Source of the DNA: Lachnospiraceae bacterium MD308 | Lineage (GTDB): Bacteria; Bacillota; Clostridia; Lachnospirales; Lachnospiraceae | Assembly: GCA_010206225.2 (NCBI GenBank) | Contig: VIQU02000029.1 | Span: 25,087-89,086 of the forward strand | Length of the DNA: 64,000 nucleotides | Direction of reading: 5' to 3' | Shown: piece by piece, positions 52,726 through 61,720 of the stretch | Numbering within the stretch: position 1 is the stretch's first letter | Layout of the letters: every line of letters starts with the position of its first letter | Notes under the pieces: model-generated | Seen by the model: only the letters and a program-made list of their open reading frames with translations | The model's database searches: none | What the model was told of the DNA's origin: nothing | Made by a program: the position numbers and the translations under genes

Positions 52726-53547
52726 ATGTCAAAGCAAATGAATATTAATTTTCACCAAACATTTAAGCCAGAGTGCCAGTATATCAGCAGTATCTTAGAT
52801 ATTGCTGATGGTAGCACATGGCGTTCAATAAAGGATATTTCAGGAATAACAGGTATCCCACAGGGAACTTCTAGTGGAAAAGTCGAGCCGCATATAAGTT
52901 ATGCGGAATATATGGGGCTGGTGAAAAGTGAAAGAAAAGAAAAACAGATAAAATTGTCAAGAACTGATTTAGGGATAATTGTTTATATGGAAGATCCGGG
53001 GCTACAAGAAACACTAACGAAAGTGCTTTTACACGCGATGATTTTGCGTCAGGAAAATGGTGCAGGTATGTGGTGTGATATTTTTAAAAAGATTTTTCCA
53101 AAGTATCGAAATGGAATAAAGAAAGATTTGTTGATACTAGAATTAAATCAGTTATACGACAATAAAGTAACTACTAAAAATATTGCACCTTTTTTTGGTG
53201 CATATGATGATTTTTTTTCAGAACTTGAAATATTGGCAATTCAGGATGATGTAGTTAGGTGTAATTCTCTTCCATACGATAAAGAGTTTATATATATGTA
53301 TGCAACGGTACTGTGGGAATACTGGAATGAATATTATCCTGAACAGGAGGAAATATCATCAGTTCAATTTGCCGAATTAGGATTTGGAAAAGCTTTTGGA
53401 TGGGATGTAAAAATTGAGTATGAAGTAATGGAACATTTAGCTGATAGGGGATTGATTAGAATGAACAGGCAGTTAATGCCGTACACGATATTGAAACTTA
53501 CAACAGAAGATGAGTTGATAAATAACTTGTATAGTGAATTGTGTTAG
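52726..53547 (+). CDS. DUF4007-like protein, SspB paralogue (copy 2)
   Basis: A 273-residue protein starting one base after the DptH-like stop (AGGAGAG upstream). It aligns by eye with copy 1: a FHQTFKP start in place of FPLREGW, KVEPHISYAEYMGLVKSERK in place of KSIRYWMQACGLL, and LLHAMILRQENGAGMWCDIF in place of ILHSNIAKN...TVWYMFF. It pairs with the following ATPase exactly as copy 1 pairs with SspC. Divergence between copies is high, so it is not a recent duplicate. Confidence 0.7.
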   Translation: MSKQMNINFHQTFKPECQYISSILDIADGSTWRSIKDISGITGIPQGTSSGKVEPHISYAEYMGLVKSERKEKQIKLSRTDLGIIVYMEDPGLQETLTKVLLHAMILRQENGAGMWCDIFKKIFPKYRNGIKKDLLILELNQLYDNKVTTKNIAPFFGAYDDFFSELEILAIQDDVVRCNSLPYDKEFIYMYATVLWEYWNEYYPEQEEISSVQFAELGFGKAFGWDVKIEYEVMEHLADRGLIRMNRQLMPYTILKLTTEDELINNLYSELC

Positions 53548-53559
53548 GAGGAGTTCATC

Positions 53560-56500
53560 ATGGAGTTAGGCAAAATACTAGAATTTAGAAGAGATTTATA
53601 TTTCGAAGGTGCTGTTCAGGCAGATTGGTTTTATTCACAAGAAAAAGCCGCAAAGGTTGCAGAAAATTTTGTGTTTCATGGTAAGCAGTATTTTGGAGTA
53701 GAGGATCAAGGCTCTGGAAACAAAAAACGTATTGATACGATTAGTTTAGTTGAAGAGCTTACGGAGAAAATGTCCGATGACCATGCAAATGCACTGACAT
53801 TAGCGATTGCTGATTATGGTACGGGTAAATCTCATTTGGCTGTAACTTTGGGGCAGATATTTTCCGGAAAAGACTACATGCCTGAAACATATAATAGGAT
53901 TTTGTCTAATATTTCTAGTATTGATGTCGAGGCAGCAGAACATATTAAATCGTTGACTGATGAGAGAAACTTTGTGTTGGTAATCAATGGAATGAGAGAT
54001 TTCAACTTACATTCCGAAATTTTGAAAGCTGCACAGAAGAGCTTAAAATTATATGGACTGCCAGATGATGGATTAAAAAAGCTTAATAGAGCTTTAGAAA
54101 CTGCAGAAACTTTTTTTAATCGTAATGCGATTAATGCTATTGCTTTGTTTGAAGAAAAAGCAAGGATGTTTGGGTGGAATGAGACAGGGGATAATTTGGT
54201 TAGTAAGATTAGAGATAATCTTATGACAGATGAAGTAGCATTTGATATTGTAAATGCGGTATATATGGAAATCAATGGACAGGAAATAAGATGGGACGAA
54301 GGTCTATCTGCTTCAAATATTTTAGAGATGCTTATTTCAGAATATTGTGGAATGAATGGTAGATTTGAACATGTTATTTTATTGTTTGATGAGTTTGGAA
54401 GATACTTAGAATATGCTTCGGGGGTTAATGCTGCAAAATCCGGCGATTCTGCATTACAGCAAATCTTTGAAACTGCCCAAAATGCTAATGGTGTTTTGCA
54501 GGTGATTAATTTTATACAGTCTGACATTAAGACATATTTGCAGCGTGTTGACCAAACCAAGAATATCAGTAGATATATTGGACGATACGACGCTAGTGAC
54601 AAATATTATATATCTTCTAATTTGGAAACTGTATTCGCTAATTTGATTCAGCGTAAGGATAAGATTGCGTTTGAAGAGAATATTATAGTATGGCAGAAAA
54701 ATAATGAAAATTTGTGGAAGGATATATTTGAAAAATTAAATCGGTGGCTTGTAACAAAAGGAATGTGGAAAGACTATGATTTATTCCGTAAAGTAATTGT
54801 TGAGGGAATATATCCGATGCATCCTATTTCAACATTTATGTTAACTCAATTGTCGGATTATCTTCAGAATCGTTCTTCTTTAACTTTGATTAGTCAGTAC
54901 ATTGAAAATTCTAAAGAGGTTGACATTTCTGATAACGCATTTTTGATTATGCCAGAAACATTGATGAGAGGTGATTTATATACAGAAATGCTCGCAGCAG
55001 AGCAAGAGGGAAAACAGCCGTCTCAGCAGTGTATTAGATATGATAATATTTTGCGAAAGTATGGGGACAAGTTGTCTGAAAAATCGTTAGTTGTACTTAG
55101 ATCAAATTTAATACTTAGAATACTTCGCTTTAGAACTAAGGATTATGCAGATGCTAAAGAAGCATTGTCTGTTTGTAGTGGTTTTTCGATTTCTGAAATT
55201 GAAGAAGAACTTAAATGGTTGGAAAATGAATATGCTGTATTAGGATTTGATAATCATGCCGGATGCTTTGATTTTATGGAAGAATCAAATGGAGCACATG
55301 ATTTTAAAGTGCTAAAAAAGAGGCTTATGGCAGGAGCTTCTATAGATAAATCAATATTGCAAAGTGTGAAAATTCAAGAAATAGCCGGAGTGCTGGAAAA
55401 ACAAACTACAAATTTTGCACTACAGCATAAGATAACAACAAATGAATGGTTATTTGAACAAGAGTTATATGCTATCGAAGAATTTGATGAGAGTAGGGTA
55501 AAAATATACTTAGACAATTGGAATAATGCAATTAGTTCGACAACAGCTAAAGGAAGATTGGTATGGTTATATGCAAATAAGGATACCGATGTATCTTATG
55601 TAGAAAAAGCTGAAATGTTGGCTAAGAGATTAGGCAACACACCTATAATTATAATGATGCTGAATGATTCTGATAATAGATTGTATGATTCTCTTTTAGA
55701 ATATGATGTATTAGATAGGTTAGATGATTTAAATAGAAATAAATATGATCGTCATTATCAAGCAGATTTTGGTCAGGCAGAGAATAATTTGAAAGACGAA
55801 TTTGCTGAATTGAAGAAGCAGAGAATCCATTTAGGAGAAAATGGTACTGAAGAGATTAAAATGAGAATACCAATGTATTTAACCTCGGTATTTGATGAAT
55901 TGTATCCGGACGCAATTCCGTTTTCTTTTGATGGGTTTGTTACGAAAGGAAATAACCTTGGTGGTAAAGGAGGTACATATTATTGTACTATAGTGAAAAT
56001 GCTACTTTCTAATTCTGTAAATGAAACTACTATACATAATTTTGCAAGTGATGTACGTAACAGAATAGAAGCATTATTAATGACCACTAATGCAACTTCA
56101 TGGAAATGTATTGATCAAGAATTTAGAGTAATTCCGCCAGAAGAGAAAAAAGCACGTAAAGTATATGACAGTATTGTGATAAAAATCAATGAAAATAAAG
56201 AGTATGCATGTAAGGACATTTTTAATACATTTTGCCGTCCACCGTATGGTATGAGTGAAGATGTGGTTGTTCTTATGATTGCTGTTGTATGTGCTAACTT
56301 AAATTATTGTCTGAGATTCAGATATGATGATTCTTTAACAAATATCAATAATTGGAAAGAATTAGTTGTAATTAAGGACAAAAAAATAGACATTGATGTT
56401 GTAAAGGAATCTGCATTTGTTATGGTAGATGCAGGTGCTGTTACCGGTAAATATATGCGCTTCTTTGAAAGAATTCAATCTAATAAAAGTATTTCAGAGG

Positions 56501-57801
56501 TGATTTCATTAGAAAAAATTCTTGCGAATATGATGGCTGTAGATGAAATTCCAGAGGAATTAGAAACACAGTATTTACTTGCCAGAAAATACTTGGATTC
56601 TGGAAAAAAGGCAAATAATGAATGGAAAACATGCATTGGTGAAATAGATGAAAAGTTAGAGGCTTCTATAGAGGAAAGTAATTTATATGATGCGCTAAAA
56701 GGATTACAGTTAGTAGAAGCGATTCCATATGCAAAAATTTTCAAAGATAATGGTTATGAAATAGATGAGGAATCAAAGACTACGGTAAAAGAATTGATAA
56801 CAAGATTAAAAAATCAGGTGGATCAGCAGATTACTCCGTATGTGGCAAATATGTATTGCAAGTCGGTCGAGGGCGTAAATACTTTTAGAAATCATAATAC
56901 AAAGATGCAAAATATGCTTGAGGAACTTGGATTTACAAATTATGCTATGCAGATAAAAAAGCGTAAGGAAGAGGAATTGAGTAACATTGACGAAATTCGT
57001 TCTCGTCAGGAATTACGTGCAGATTGTGAAAAGTTTTTAGAGGAAAGTCAGATTACTAAATATGCAACATATGTAAACATTTGTCTTTACTTAAAAAGTG
57101 GAAAAGAACTGCAGGCAAGGGTAGAAAAGTATGGCGTGGCACTTGGAAAAGAGGCACAAAAAATTCGGGAAAATATTAATGATAGAGTGGCTGCTCTGGA
57201 AAAGAATCATGACCGAACTATGCAAGATATGTCTGATATTTGGGATGACTTGTATGAAGTAAAAAGTGCAGAAGATGTAGAGATGTTAATTGATAATATA
57301 GATAGTGTATTGCAGAAAGGAATTCCTGATACTGATCAAATTGATTTTGAAGAGCTACAGAAAAATCTTAAAGAATTACTAAATGATATTAACGAAATAA
57401 AGAGTGCAGTTATTTCAAGGAATGAGTTCAAAAAAATATCAGAGAGTATGATTCAAAAATATGAGCATTCAGAATTTGATTTTGAAGTCCTTACAATAAT
57501 TCAGGAAGTGATTTCAGATATGGAGAAAAAGCTGAATGATAGAGAGCAGGAATGGATTGAGAATGTTCTTACACTTGGAGACAAGAGTAGGAAGGCAGTG
57601 CATAGATGGAAAGAAAAATCAAAATATTTGCCGGAATTTCTTTCTGAAGAAACAGTTGCAAAAGTAAAAGTACTTGATCATGAAGCTGATGAGATTATAA
57701 GTGAAGGAAAAATCGAGGATGTTATCTTTTATTTCGATAAATTGGATGATAATGAGAAGCGGGAGTGTATTCAAAAGTTACAAAATCGTTTAAACGAATA
57801 A
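53560..57801 (+). CDS. Large SspC-like P-loop ATPase (copy 2)
   Basis: A 1413-residue protein, AGGAGG upstream. Walker A ADYGTGKSHLAV (84-95), Walker B ILLFDEFGRYLEYA (D277), and IYPMHPISTFMLTQLS near residue 420 mirror copy 1. The C-terminal 450 residues are long coiled coils (ELSNIDEIRSRQELRADCEK and beyond). Relatives include BrxC/PglY ATPases of BREX. With the adjacent DUF4007 protein it forms a second modification- or restriction-side module. Its function within the operon is inferred. Confidence 0.78.
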   Translation: MELGKILEFRRDLYFEGAVQADWFYSQEKAAKVAENFVFHGKQYFGVEDQGSGNKKRIDTISLVEELTEKMSDDHANALTLAIADYGTGKSHLAVTLGQIFSGKDYMPETYNRILSNISSIDVEAAEHIKSLTDERNFVLVINGMRDFNLHSEILKAAQKSLKLYGLPDDGLKKLNRALETAETFFNRNAINAIALFEEKARMFGWNETGDNLVSKIRDNLMTDEVAFDIVNAVYMEINGQEIRWDEGLSASNILEMLISEYCGMNGRFEHVILLFDEFGRYLEYASGVNAAKSGDSALQQIFETAQNANGVLQVINFIQSDIKTYLQRVDQTKNISRYIGRYDASDKYYISSNLETVFANLIQRKDKIAFEENIIVWQKNNENLWKDIFEKLNRWLVTKGMWKDYDLFRKVIVEGIYPMHPISTFMLTQLSDYLQNRSSLTLISQYIENSKEVDISDNAFLIMPETLMRGDLYTEMLAAEQEGKQPSQQCIRYDNILRKYGDKLSEKSLVVLRSNLILRILRFRTKDYADAKEALSVCSGFSISEIEEELKWLENEYAVLGFDNHAGCFDFMEESNGAHDFKVLKKRLMAGASIDKSILQSVKIQEIAGVLEKQTTNFALQHKITTNEWLFEQELYAIEEFDESRVKIYLDNWNNAISSTTAKGRLVWLYANKDTDVSYVEKAEMLAKRLGNTPIIIMMLNDSDNRLYDSLLEYDVLDRLDDLNRNKYDRHYQADFGQAENNLKDEFAELKKQRIHLGENGTEEIKMRIPMYLTSVFDELYPDAIPFSFDGFVTKGNNLGGKGGTYYCTIVKMLLSNSVNETTIHNFASDVRNRIEALLMTTNATSWKCIDQEFRVIPPEEKKARKVYDSIVIKINENKEYACKDIFNTFCRPPYGMSEDVVVLMIAVVCANLNYCLRFRYDDSLTNINNWKELVVIKDKKIDIDVVKESAFVMVDAGAVTGKYMRFFERIQSNKSISEVISLEKILANMMAVDEIPEELETQYLLARKYLDSGKKANNEWKTCIGEIDEKLEASIEESNLYDALKGLQLVEAIPYAKIFKDNGYEIDEESKTTVKELITRLKNQVDQQITPYVANMYCKSVEGVNTFRNHNTKMQNMLEELGFTNYAMQIKKRKEEELSNIDEIRSRQELRADCEKFLEESQITKYATYVNICLYLKSGKELQARVEKYGVALGKEAQKIRENINDRVAALEKNHDRTMQDMSDIWDDLYEVKSAEDVEMLIDNIDSVLQKGIPDTDQIDFEELQKNLKELLNDINEIKSAVISRNEFKKISESMIQKYEHSEFDFEVLTIIQEVISDMEKKLNDREQEWIENVLTLGDKSRKAVHRWKEKSKYLPEFLSEETVAKVKVLDHEADEIISEGKIEDVIFYFDKLDDNEKRECIQKLQNRLNE

Positions 57802-57848
57802 TATCTTAGGTAATGTGAATATGGCACACATTATAAAGGAGAATTATT

Positions 57849-58313
57849 ATGTTCCTTGAAAGTGATAATTTTATTATTGATAAGTTACAAATTAAAGACA
57901 AAGATAATTTGAGAATTTTAGAAGAGTCAAGACCATGGGCTAAGACGATTTTAGCATTTAAAGATCAATTGCCTGGTGGTAATGAATTTAACTATTTTGA
58001 AAAGCTATGGAGTGAATATCAAGCTCACGACTACTTTTGGTGTATATACAGAAAAGATGGGCAGTTTTGTGGAGATGTGCAATTAGATAGAGATAGTGAC
58101 ACAGAATATCACCTTTATATTCAAATTATCGATGATGCAAGGATTGAGGGATTTGGAACAGAGATGTTTAGTCAACTTATTGACAAAATAGTTGAGAAAT
58201 CAGGAGCTGAGCATCTGGAATTTGAATTGTGGGATGATAATGATCCAAGCAAAGTTATATTTGAAGAGTTGGGAATTGATTTGGAAGATGGCGAATGGGT
58301 TTATGATATATAA
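57849..58313 (+). CDS. GNAT-family acetyltransferase-like protein
   Basis: A 154-residue protein, AAAGGAG upstream. GNAT-like core: RKDGQFCGDVQLDRDS, HLYIQIIDDARIEGFGTEMF and a later EHLEFELWDDN. The acetyl-CoA pyrophosphate loop (RIEGFGTEM) deviates from the Q/RxxGxG/A consensus but keeps RxxGxG. It starts 47 bases after the operon, so may be partly co-transcribed. Substrate unknown. Confidence 0.65.
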   Translation: MFLESDNFIIDKLQIKDKDNLRILEESRPWAKTILAFKDQLPGGNEFNYFEKLWSEYQAHDYFWCIYRKDGQFCGDVQLDRDSDTEYHLYIQIIDDARIEGFGTEMFSQLIDKIVEKSGAEHLEFELWDDNDPSKVIFEELGIDLEDGEWVYDI

Positions 58314-58353
58314 ATATTGTTCGTAGTAGCTATGGTGAAAGAGAGGTAATATT

Positions 58354-58554
58354 ATGAAGTTTGGAATGAGAACGCCGAGCTTGAAGAAATCAATTAAGGC
58401 AAGAACTACTGGTAAGGCAAAAAGAGCAATTAAAAAAGCTGTTATCCCTGGATATGGCAAGAAAGGGATGGGATGGATAAAGAATCCAAAGAAAGCAGCC
58501 TATAATAAGGTTTACAAGAAAACAAGTTTTAGCATTATGGATTTATTCAAGTAA
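58354..58554 (+). CDS. Small basic protein
   Basis: A 66-residue Lys/Arg-rich protein (MKFGMRTPSLKKSIKARTTG, then IPGYGKKGMGWIKNPKKAAY). GAGAGG lies upstream. Short proteins of this wording are common on Firmicutes phages and mobile elements, where they may bind nucleic acid. Function unknown. Confidence 0.7.
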   Translation: MKFGMRTPSLKKSIKARTTGKAKRAIKKAVIPGYGKKGMGWIKNPKKAAYNKVYKKTSFSIMDLFK

Positions 58555-58574
58555 AACAACAGGAGGATTATATC

Positions 58575-58967
58575 ATGGAACGAGTAGTTAAATTCCTGAA
58601 AGAGGCAGAGATATATTATTTGGCAACAGTAGAAGGTAATCAGCCAAGAGTAAGACCTTTTGGAACTGCCCACATTTTTGAGGGTAAGCTTTATATTCAG
58701 ACAGGCAAGGTAAAGGATGTTTCAAAGCAGATTCATGCTAATCCAAAGGTAGAAATTTGCGCATTTAAGAATGGGGAGTGGCTGCGTATAGCAGGCGAAC
58801 TTGTAGAAGATGACCGCAGAGAGGCAAGACAGTCTATGCTTGATGCATACCCATCTTTGCAGAAGATGTATTCCGCAGATGATGGCAATACAGAGGTATT
58901 TTATTTTGAAAATGGCACAGCTACATTTTCATCATTTACACATGAACCGGAAGTTGTGAAGTTCTAA
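58575..58967 (+). CDS. Pyridoxamine-5'-phosphate-oxidase-like flavin protein
   Basis: A 130-residue split-barrel protein: AEIYYLATVEGNQPRVRPFG, KLYIQTGKVKDVSKQIHANP, VEICAFKNGEWLRIAGEL. Such proteins bind FMN or F420 and reduce small molecules. AGGAGG upstream. It heads a run of short, closely spaced genes. The physiological substrate is unknown. Confidence 0.88.
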   Translation: MERVVKFLKEAEIYYLATVEGNQPRVRPFGTAHIFEGKLYIQTGKVKDVSKQIHANPKVEICAFKNGEWLRIAGELVEDDRREARQSMLDAYPSLQKMYSADDGNTEVFYFENGTATFSSFTHEPEVVKF

Positions 58968-58981
58968 AAGGTATCAGAGAT

Positions 58982-59668
58982 ATGGCAAAAAATAAGAAAG
59001 CAAAGATACATAAAAAGATAGATGGTCAGCTTTTGCAGATGAATAAAAAGTTCAGTAATCTCAAGATGAAGCAGAAGGACAAGATTACAGGATGGGTGTA
59101 TGAGGAATATAAGAAGTATGTTACTGAGAATGAGAAAACACCTGATTCTGTGGCAGATGAACATATCATAGAGGTTGTTCTTGATAAAATACACGAAGCA
59201 CAGATATGGATTCCAGATGATGAGATATACAGCTATTATCATAGTAAGAAACCACATCTTCAGAGACGTTTGGATAATGAAAAAGCAATCAAATTTAAGT
59301 CATATGTCAGTTTTTATAAGAGTATTGTGGATCAGGACAAGACTTCTGTCGTTATATGCAATCTTAAGCATGAGATTATTTATATGAATCCAGCAGCAGT
59401 ACTTAACTATTCAAAATATGGAGGAGACAAACTGATAGGAAGAAGCCTGTTGGATTGTCATAATCCAGAATCAAGGGAAAAGATAAAACAGGTGGTTGAT
59501 TGGTTTGCGGCAGATGAAAGCCACAACATTGTTTACACATTTCATAATGAGAAACAGAATAAGGATGTCTATATGGTGGCTCTCAGAGATGAAGGAAAAC
59601 TAATCGGGTATTATGAGAAACATGAGTATCGAGATGCAGAAACGATGAAACAGTATGATTTGTGGTGA
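58982..59668 (+). CDS. PAS-domain protein with helical N-terminal domain
   Basis: A 228-residue protein. The first 105 residues are basic and helical (HKKIDGQLLQMNKKFSNLKM, QIWIPDDEIYSYYHSKKPHL). Residues about 120-220 read like a PAS domain (SVVICNLKHEIIYMNPAAVL, GRSLLDCHNPESREKIKQVV, YMVALRDEGKLIGYYEKHEY), as in heme- or fatty-acid-binding PAS proteins. It would sense a small ligand. No output domain is attached; the following gene overlaps or abuts its end. Confidence 0.75.
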   Translation: MAKNKKAKIHKKIDGQLLQMNKKFSNLKMKQKDKITGWVYEEYKKYVTENEKTPDSVADEHIIEVVLDKIHEAQIWIPDDEIYSYYHSKKPHLQRRLDNEKAIKFKSYVSFYKSIVDQDKTSVVICNLKHEIIYMNPAAVLNYSKYGGDKLIGRSLLDCHNPESREKIKQVVDWFAADESHNIVYTFHNEKQNKDVYMVALRDEGKLIGYYEKHEYRDAETMKQYDLW

Positions 59669-59672
59669 TTTT

Positions 59673-60041
59673 ATGACGAAGGATGAATGGTATAAGCAAT
59701 TGTTTGAGCGACTTGGTAATTCCAAGTTTCGTAGCAGTTTTCACTTGAAACAGAAAGATATTGATTACATAAATGAAAAGGGACTTGATACCATCAGACA
59801 ACACGCTATAGATTTTATTGCAAAGAGGGAAGCTCCGGCAGTTATTCCGAATGACGGAAAGCAGACTCCAACCAAGGGGCATCCGGTATTTATTGCTCAA
59901 CATGCGACTGCAATCTGCTGTAGAGAGTGCATACGGAAGTGGCATAAGATGCAACCCGGCAAGGAGTTGAGCCAGGTGCAACAGGACTATCTTGTGGATG
60001 TAATCATGACTTGGATTCAAAGAGAAATAGAGAGGCAATAA
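59673..60041 (+). CDS. DUF4186 protein
   Basis: A 122-residue protein from ATG 59673, a few bases after the PAS gene's stop. The pattern WYKQLFERLGNSKFRSSFHL, GHPVFIAQHATAICCRECIR and KWHKMQPGKELSQVQQDYLV matches DUF4186. Cys pair CCREC may bind metal. Function unknown in the family. It overlaps the next gene by one base. Confidence 0.8.
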   Translation: MTKDEWYKQLFERLGNSKFRSSFHLKQKDIDYINEKGLDTIRQHAIDFIAKREAPAVIPNDGKQTPTKGHPVFIAQHATAICCRECIRKWHKMQPGKELSQVQQDYLVDVIMTWIQREIERQ

Positions 60042-60514
60042 TGCAGATATTTGTAGATGCAGATGCATGTCCTGTGGTAGGCATTGTTGAGTCGATAGCT
60101 GAAAAATACAATATTCCAACTACACTGCTGTGTGATACGAACCATGTTTTGTATTCTGATTACAGCGAAGTGATTGTAGTTGGGGCAGGAGCAGATGCTG
60201 TAGATTATAAGTTGATTAGCATTTGCCATAAAGGAGATATCGTAGTTTCTCAGGATTACGGTGTTGCAGCAATGGCACTTGGGAAAGGTGCATATGCCAT
60301 TCATCAATCAGGTAAGTGGTACACCAATGAAAATATTGATCAGATGCTTATGGAGAGGCACCTTAACAAGAAGGCAAGACGCAGCTCTCATAAGAATCAT
60401 ATGAAAGGACCGAGAAAGCGTACAGAAGAAGATGATGTACGCTTTGTCCAGTCTTTTGAAAAACTCATACTGATGGCAAAGTCAAAAGAAGGTGATCAGA
60501 ACGGGATTGTTTAA
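60041..60514 (+). CDS. YaiI/YqxD (DUF188) family protein
   Basis: A 157-residue protein: MQIFVDADACPVVGIVESIA, HVLYSDYSEVIVVGAGADAV, DIVVSQDYGVAAMALGKGA. The acidic residues (DADACP, SQDYG) resemble a PIN-like nuclease fold, and the family is thought to be NYN/PIN-related. Basic C-terminal part. It starts on the last base of the DUF4186 stop, so strongly coupled. Confidence 0.88.
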   Translation: MQIFVDADACPVVGIVESIAEKYNIPTTLLCDTNHVLYSDYSEVIVVGAGADAVDYKLISICHKGDIVVSQDYGVAAMALGKGAYAIHQSGKWYTNENIDQMLMERHLNKKARRSSHKNHMKGPRKRTEEDDVRFVQSFEKLILMAKSKEGDQNGIV

Positions 60515-60719
60515 GAAGAAAAAGATTTCCAAGTCTTATGATAGGGAAAATACGAAACCGGTAATCAAGGCAAGCATTTGTAATGGAGAGCAGGTTGCTG
60601 GATTTAAGGACATTTATACAGGTAAGATAGAAGAGGTAATGTTGATTAAAAGTCCGTCAGACATTGATATTTTTAAGAAAATGTACGGAATAGATGAAGA
60701 GATAGCGAAGGAATACTGA
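60492..60719 (+). CDS. Small conserved protein, function unknown
   Basis: A 75-residue protein starting at GTG 60492 (AAGAAG directly before it) and overlapping the YaiI gene end by 23 bases; TTG 60507 is an alternative start. It reads GLFKKKKISKSYDRENTKPV, CNGEQVAGFKDIYTGKIEEV, and ends MYGIDEEIAKEY. Homologues are sometimes labelled aspartate dehydrogenase in databases, which the size and motif content do not support. Confidence 0.7.
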   Translation: MIRTGLFKKKKISKSYDRENTKPVIKASICNGEQVAGFKDIYTGKIEEVMLIKSPSDIDIFKKMYGIDEEIAKEY

Positions 60720-60720
60720 T

Positions 60721-61062
60721 ATGAATATACAGATATTTGGAACAAAGAAATGCAATGATACTAAGAAGGCAGAGCGTTTTTTCAAGGAGCGGGACATAAA
60801 GTTTCAGTTCATTGATATGAAAGAAAAAGGCATGAGCAAAGGAGAATTTAATTCAGTAGCTCAGGCAAATGGTGGATTAGAAAATATGGTTAACTGGGAT
60901 GGAAAGGACAAGGATTTACTTACCCTTATTAAGTATACCGCAGATGAAGATAAGCTCGAAAAGGTGCTGGAGAATCCACAAGTAATTAAAACTCCGGTAG
61001 TGAGAAATGGTAAGCAATCAACACTTGGTTATCAGCCGGATATCTGGAAAGGATGGGACTAA
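60721..61062 (+). CDS. ArsC/Spx-family thioredoxin-like protein
   Basis: A 113-residue protein: MNIQIFGTKKCNDTKKAERF with a single Cys (CNDT), then FQFIDMKEKGMSKGEFNSVA and a TPVVRNGKQSTLGYQP ending. This is the arsenate-reductase/Spx-like fold. The Arg-rich catalytic region of true ArsC is partly present; a role in arsenate reduction or as a redox protein cannot be settled. It starts 1 base after the previous stop. Confidence 0.82.
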   Translation: MNIQIFGTKKCNDTKKAERFFKERDIKFQFIDMKEKGMSKGEFNSVAQANGGLENMVNWDGKDKDLLTLIKYTADEDKLEKVLENPQVIKTPVVRNGKQSTLGYQPDIWKGWD

Positions 61063-61584
61063 ATGTACTTAATCAAGACTTTAAAGGGTGATATAACAAA
61101 GATTACAGATGTACAGGCAATCGTGAATGCTGCAAATAATTCACTTCTTGGTGGAGGTGGCGTTGATGGTGCAATTCATCGTGCAGCAGGACCAGAACTG
61201 CTTGCTGAGTGCAGGACACTTCATGGATGTGAAACAGGAGAGGCAAAAATCACAAAGGCATATAATCTTCCATGTGATTATGTTATTCATACTGTTGGAC
61301 CAATATGGAATGGAGGCAGAAATAGGGAAGAGGAGCTTCTTGCAAGCTGTTATTTTAATTCCATGAAGCTGGCTATGGAGAATGGAATTAGAACAATCGC
61401 ATTTCCATCTATATCGACAGGTGTATACAGCTTTCCGGTAGAAGCTGCAGCAAAGGTAGCAGTTCGTACAGTTAATAGGTTTTTGCAGGGTAATCCGGAT
61501 AGCTTTGATTTGTTGGAATGGGTACTGTTTGATGATCATACGGAGTTGGTATATGAAGCTGAAGTGGATAAGATATATGAGTGA
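61063..61584 (+). CDS. Macro-domain ADP-ribose hydrolase/deacetylase
   Basis: A 173-residue macro domain: [40 protein letters not shown], and [18 protein letters not shown]. These are the ADP-ribose-binding loops. It would remove O-acetyl or ADP-ribose groups. ATG 61063 touches the previous TAA. Its presence near defence genes is noteworthy because ADP-ribose chemistry is used by some toxins and phages, but it may simply be housekeeping. Confidence 0.92.
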   Translation: MYLIKTLKGDITKITDVQAIVNAANNSLLGGGGVDGAIHRAAGPELLAECRTLHGCETGEAKITKAYNLPCDYVIHTVGPIWNGGRNREEELLASCYFNSMKLAMENGIRTIAFPSISTGVYSFPVEAAAKVAVRTVNRFLQGNPDSFDLLEWVLFDDHTELVYEAEVDKIYE

Positions 61585-61720
61585 TAGAAAAGTATAACAT
61601 TGGGAGTGTTGAGATATTCATTAACAATGTGGAGATAAAGCAATTCCAATAGAATGAATCTGCCGAAGTTTGTTAAAATGATGTGATAATTAAGAGCTAT
61701 CTTGGTAGTTGGAGGAGAGA

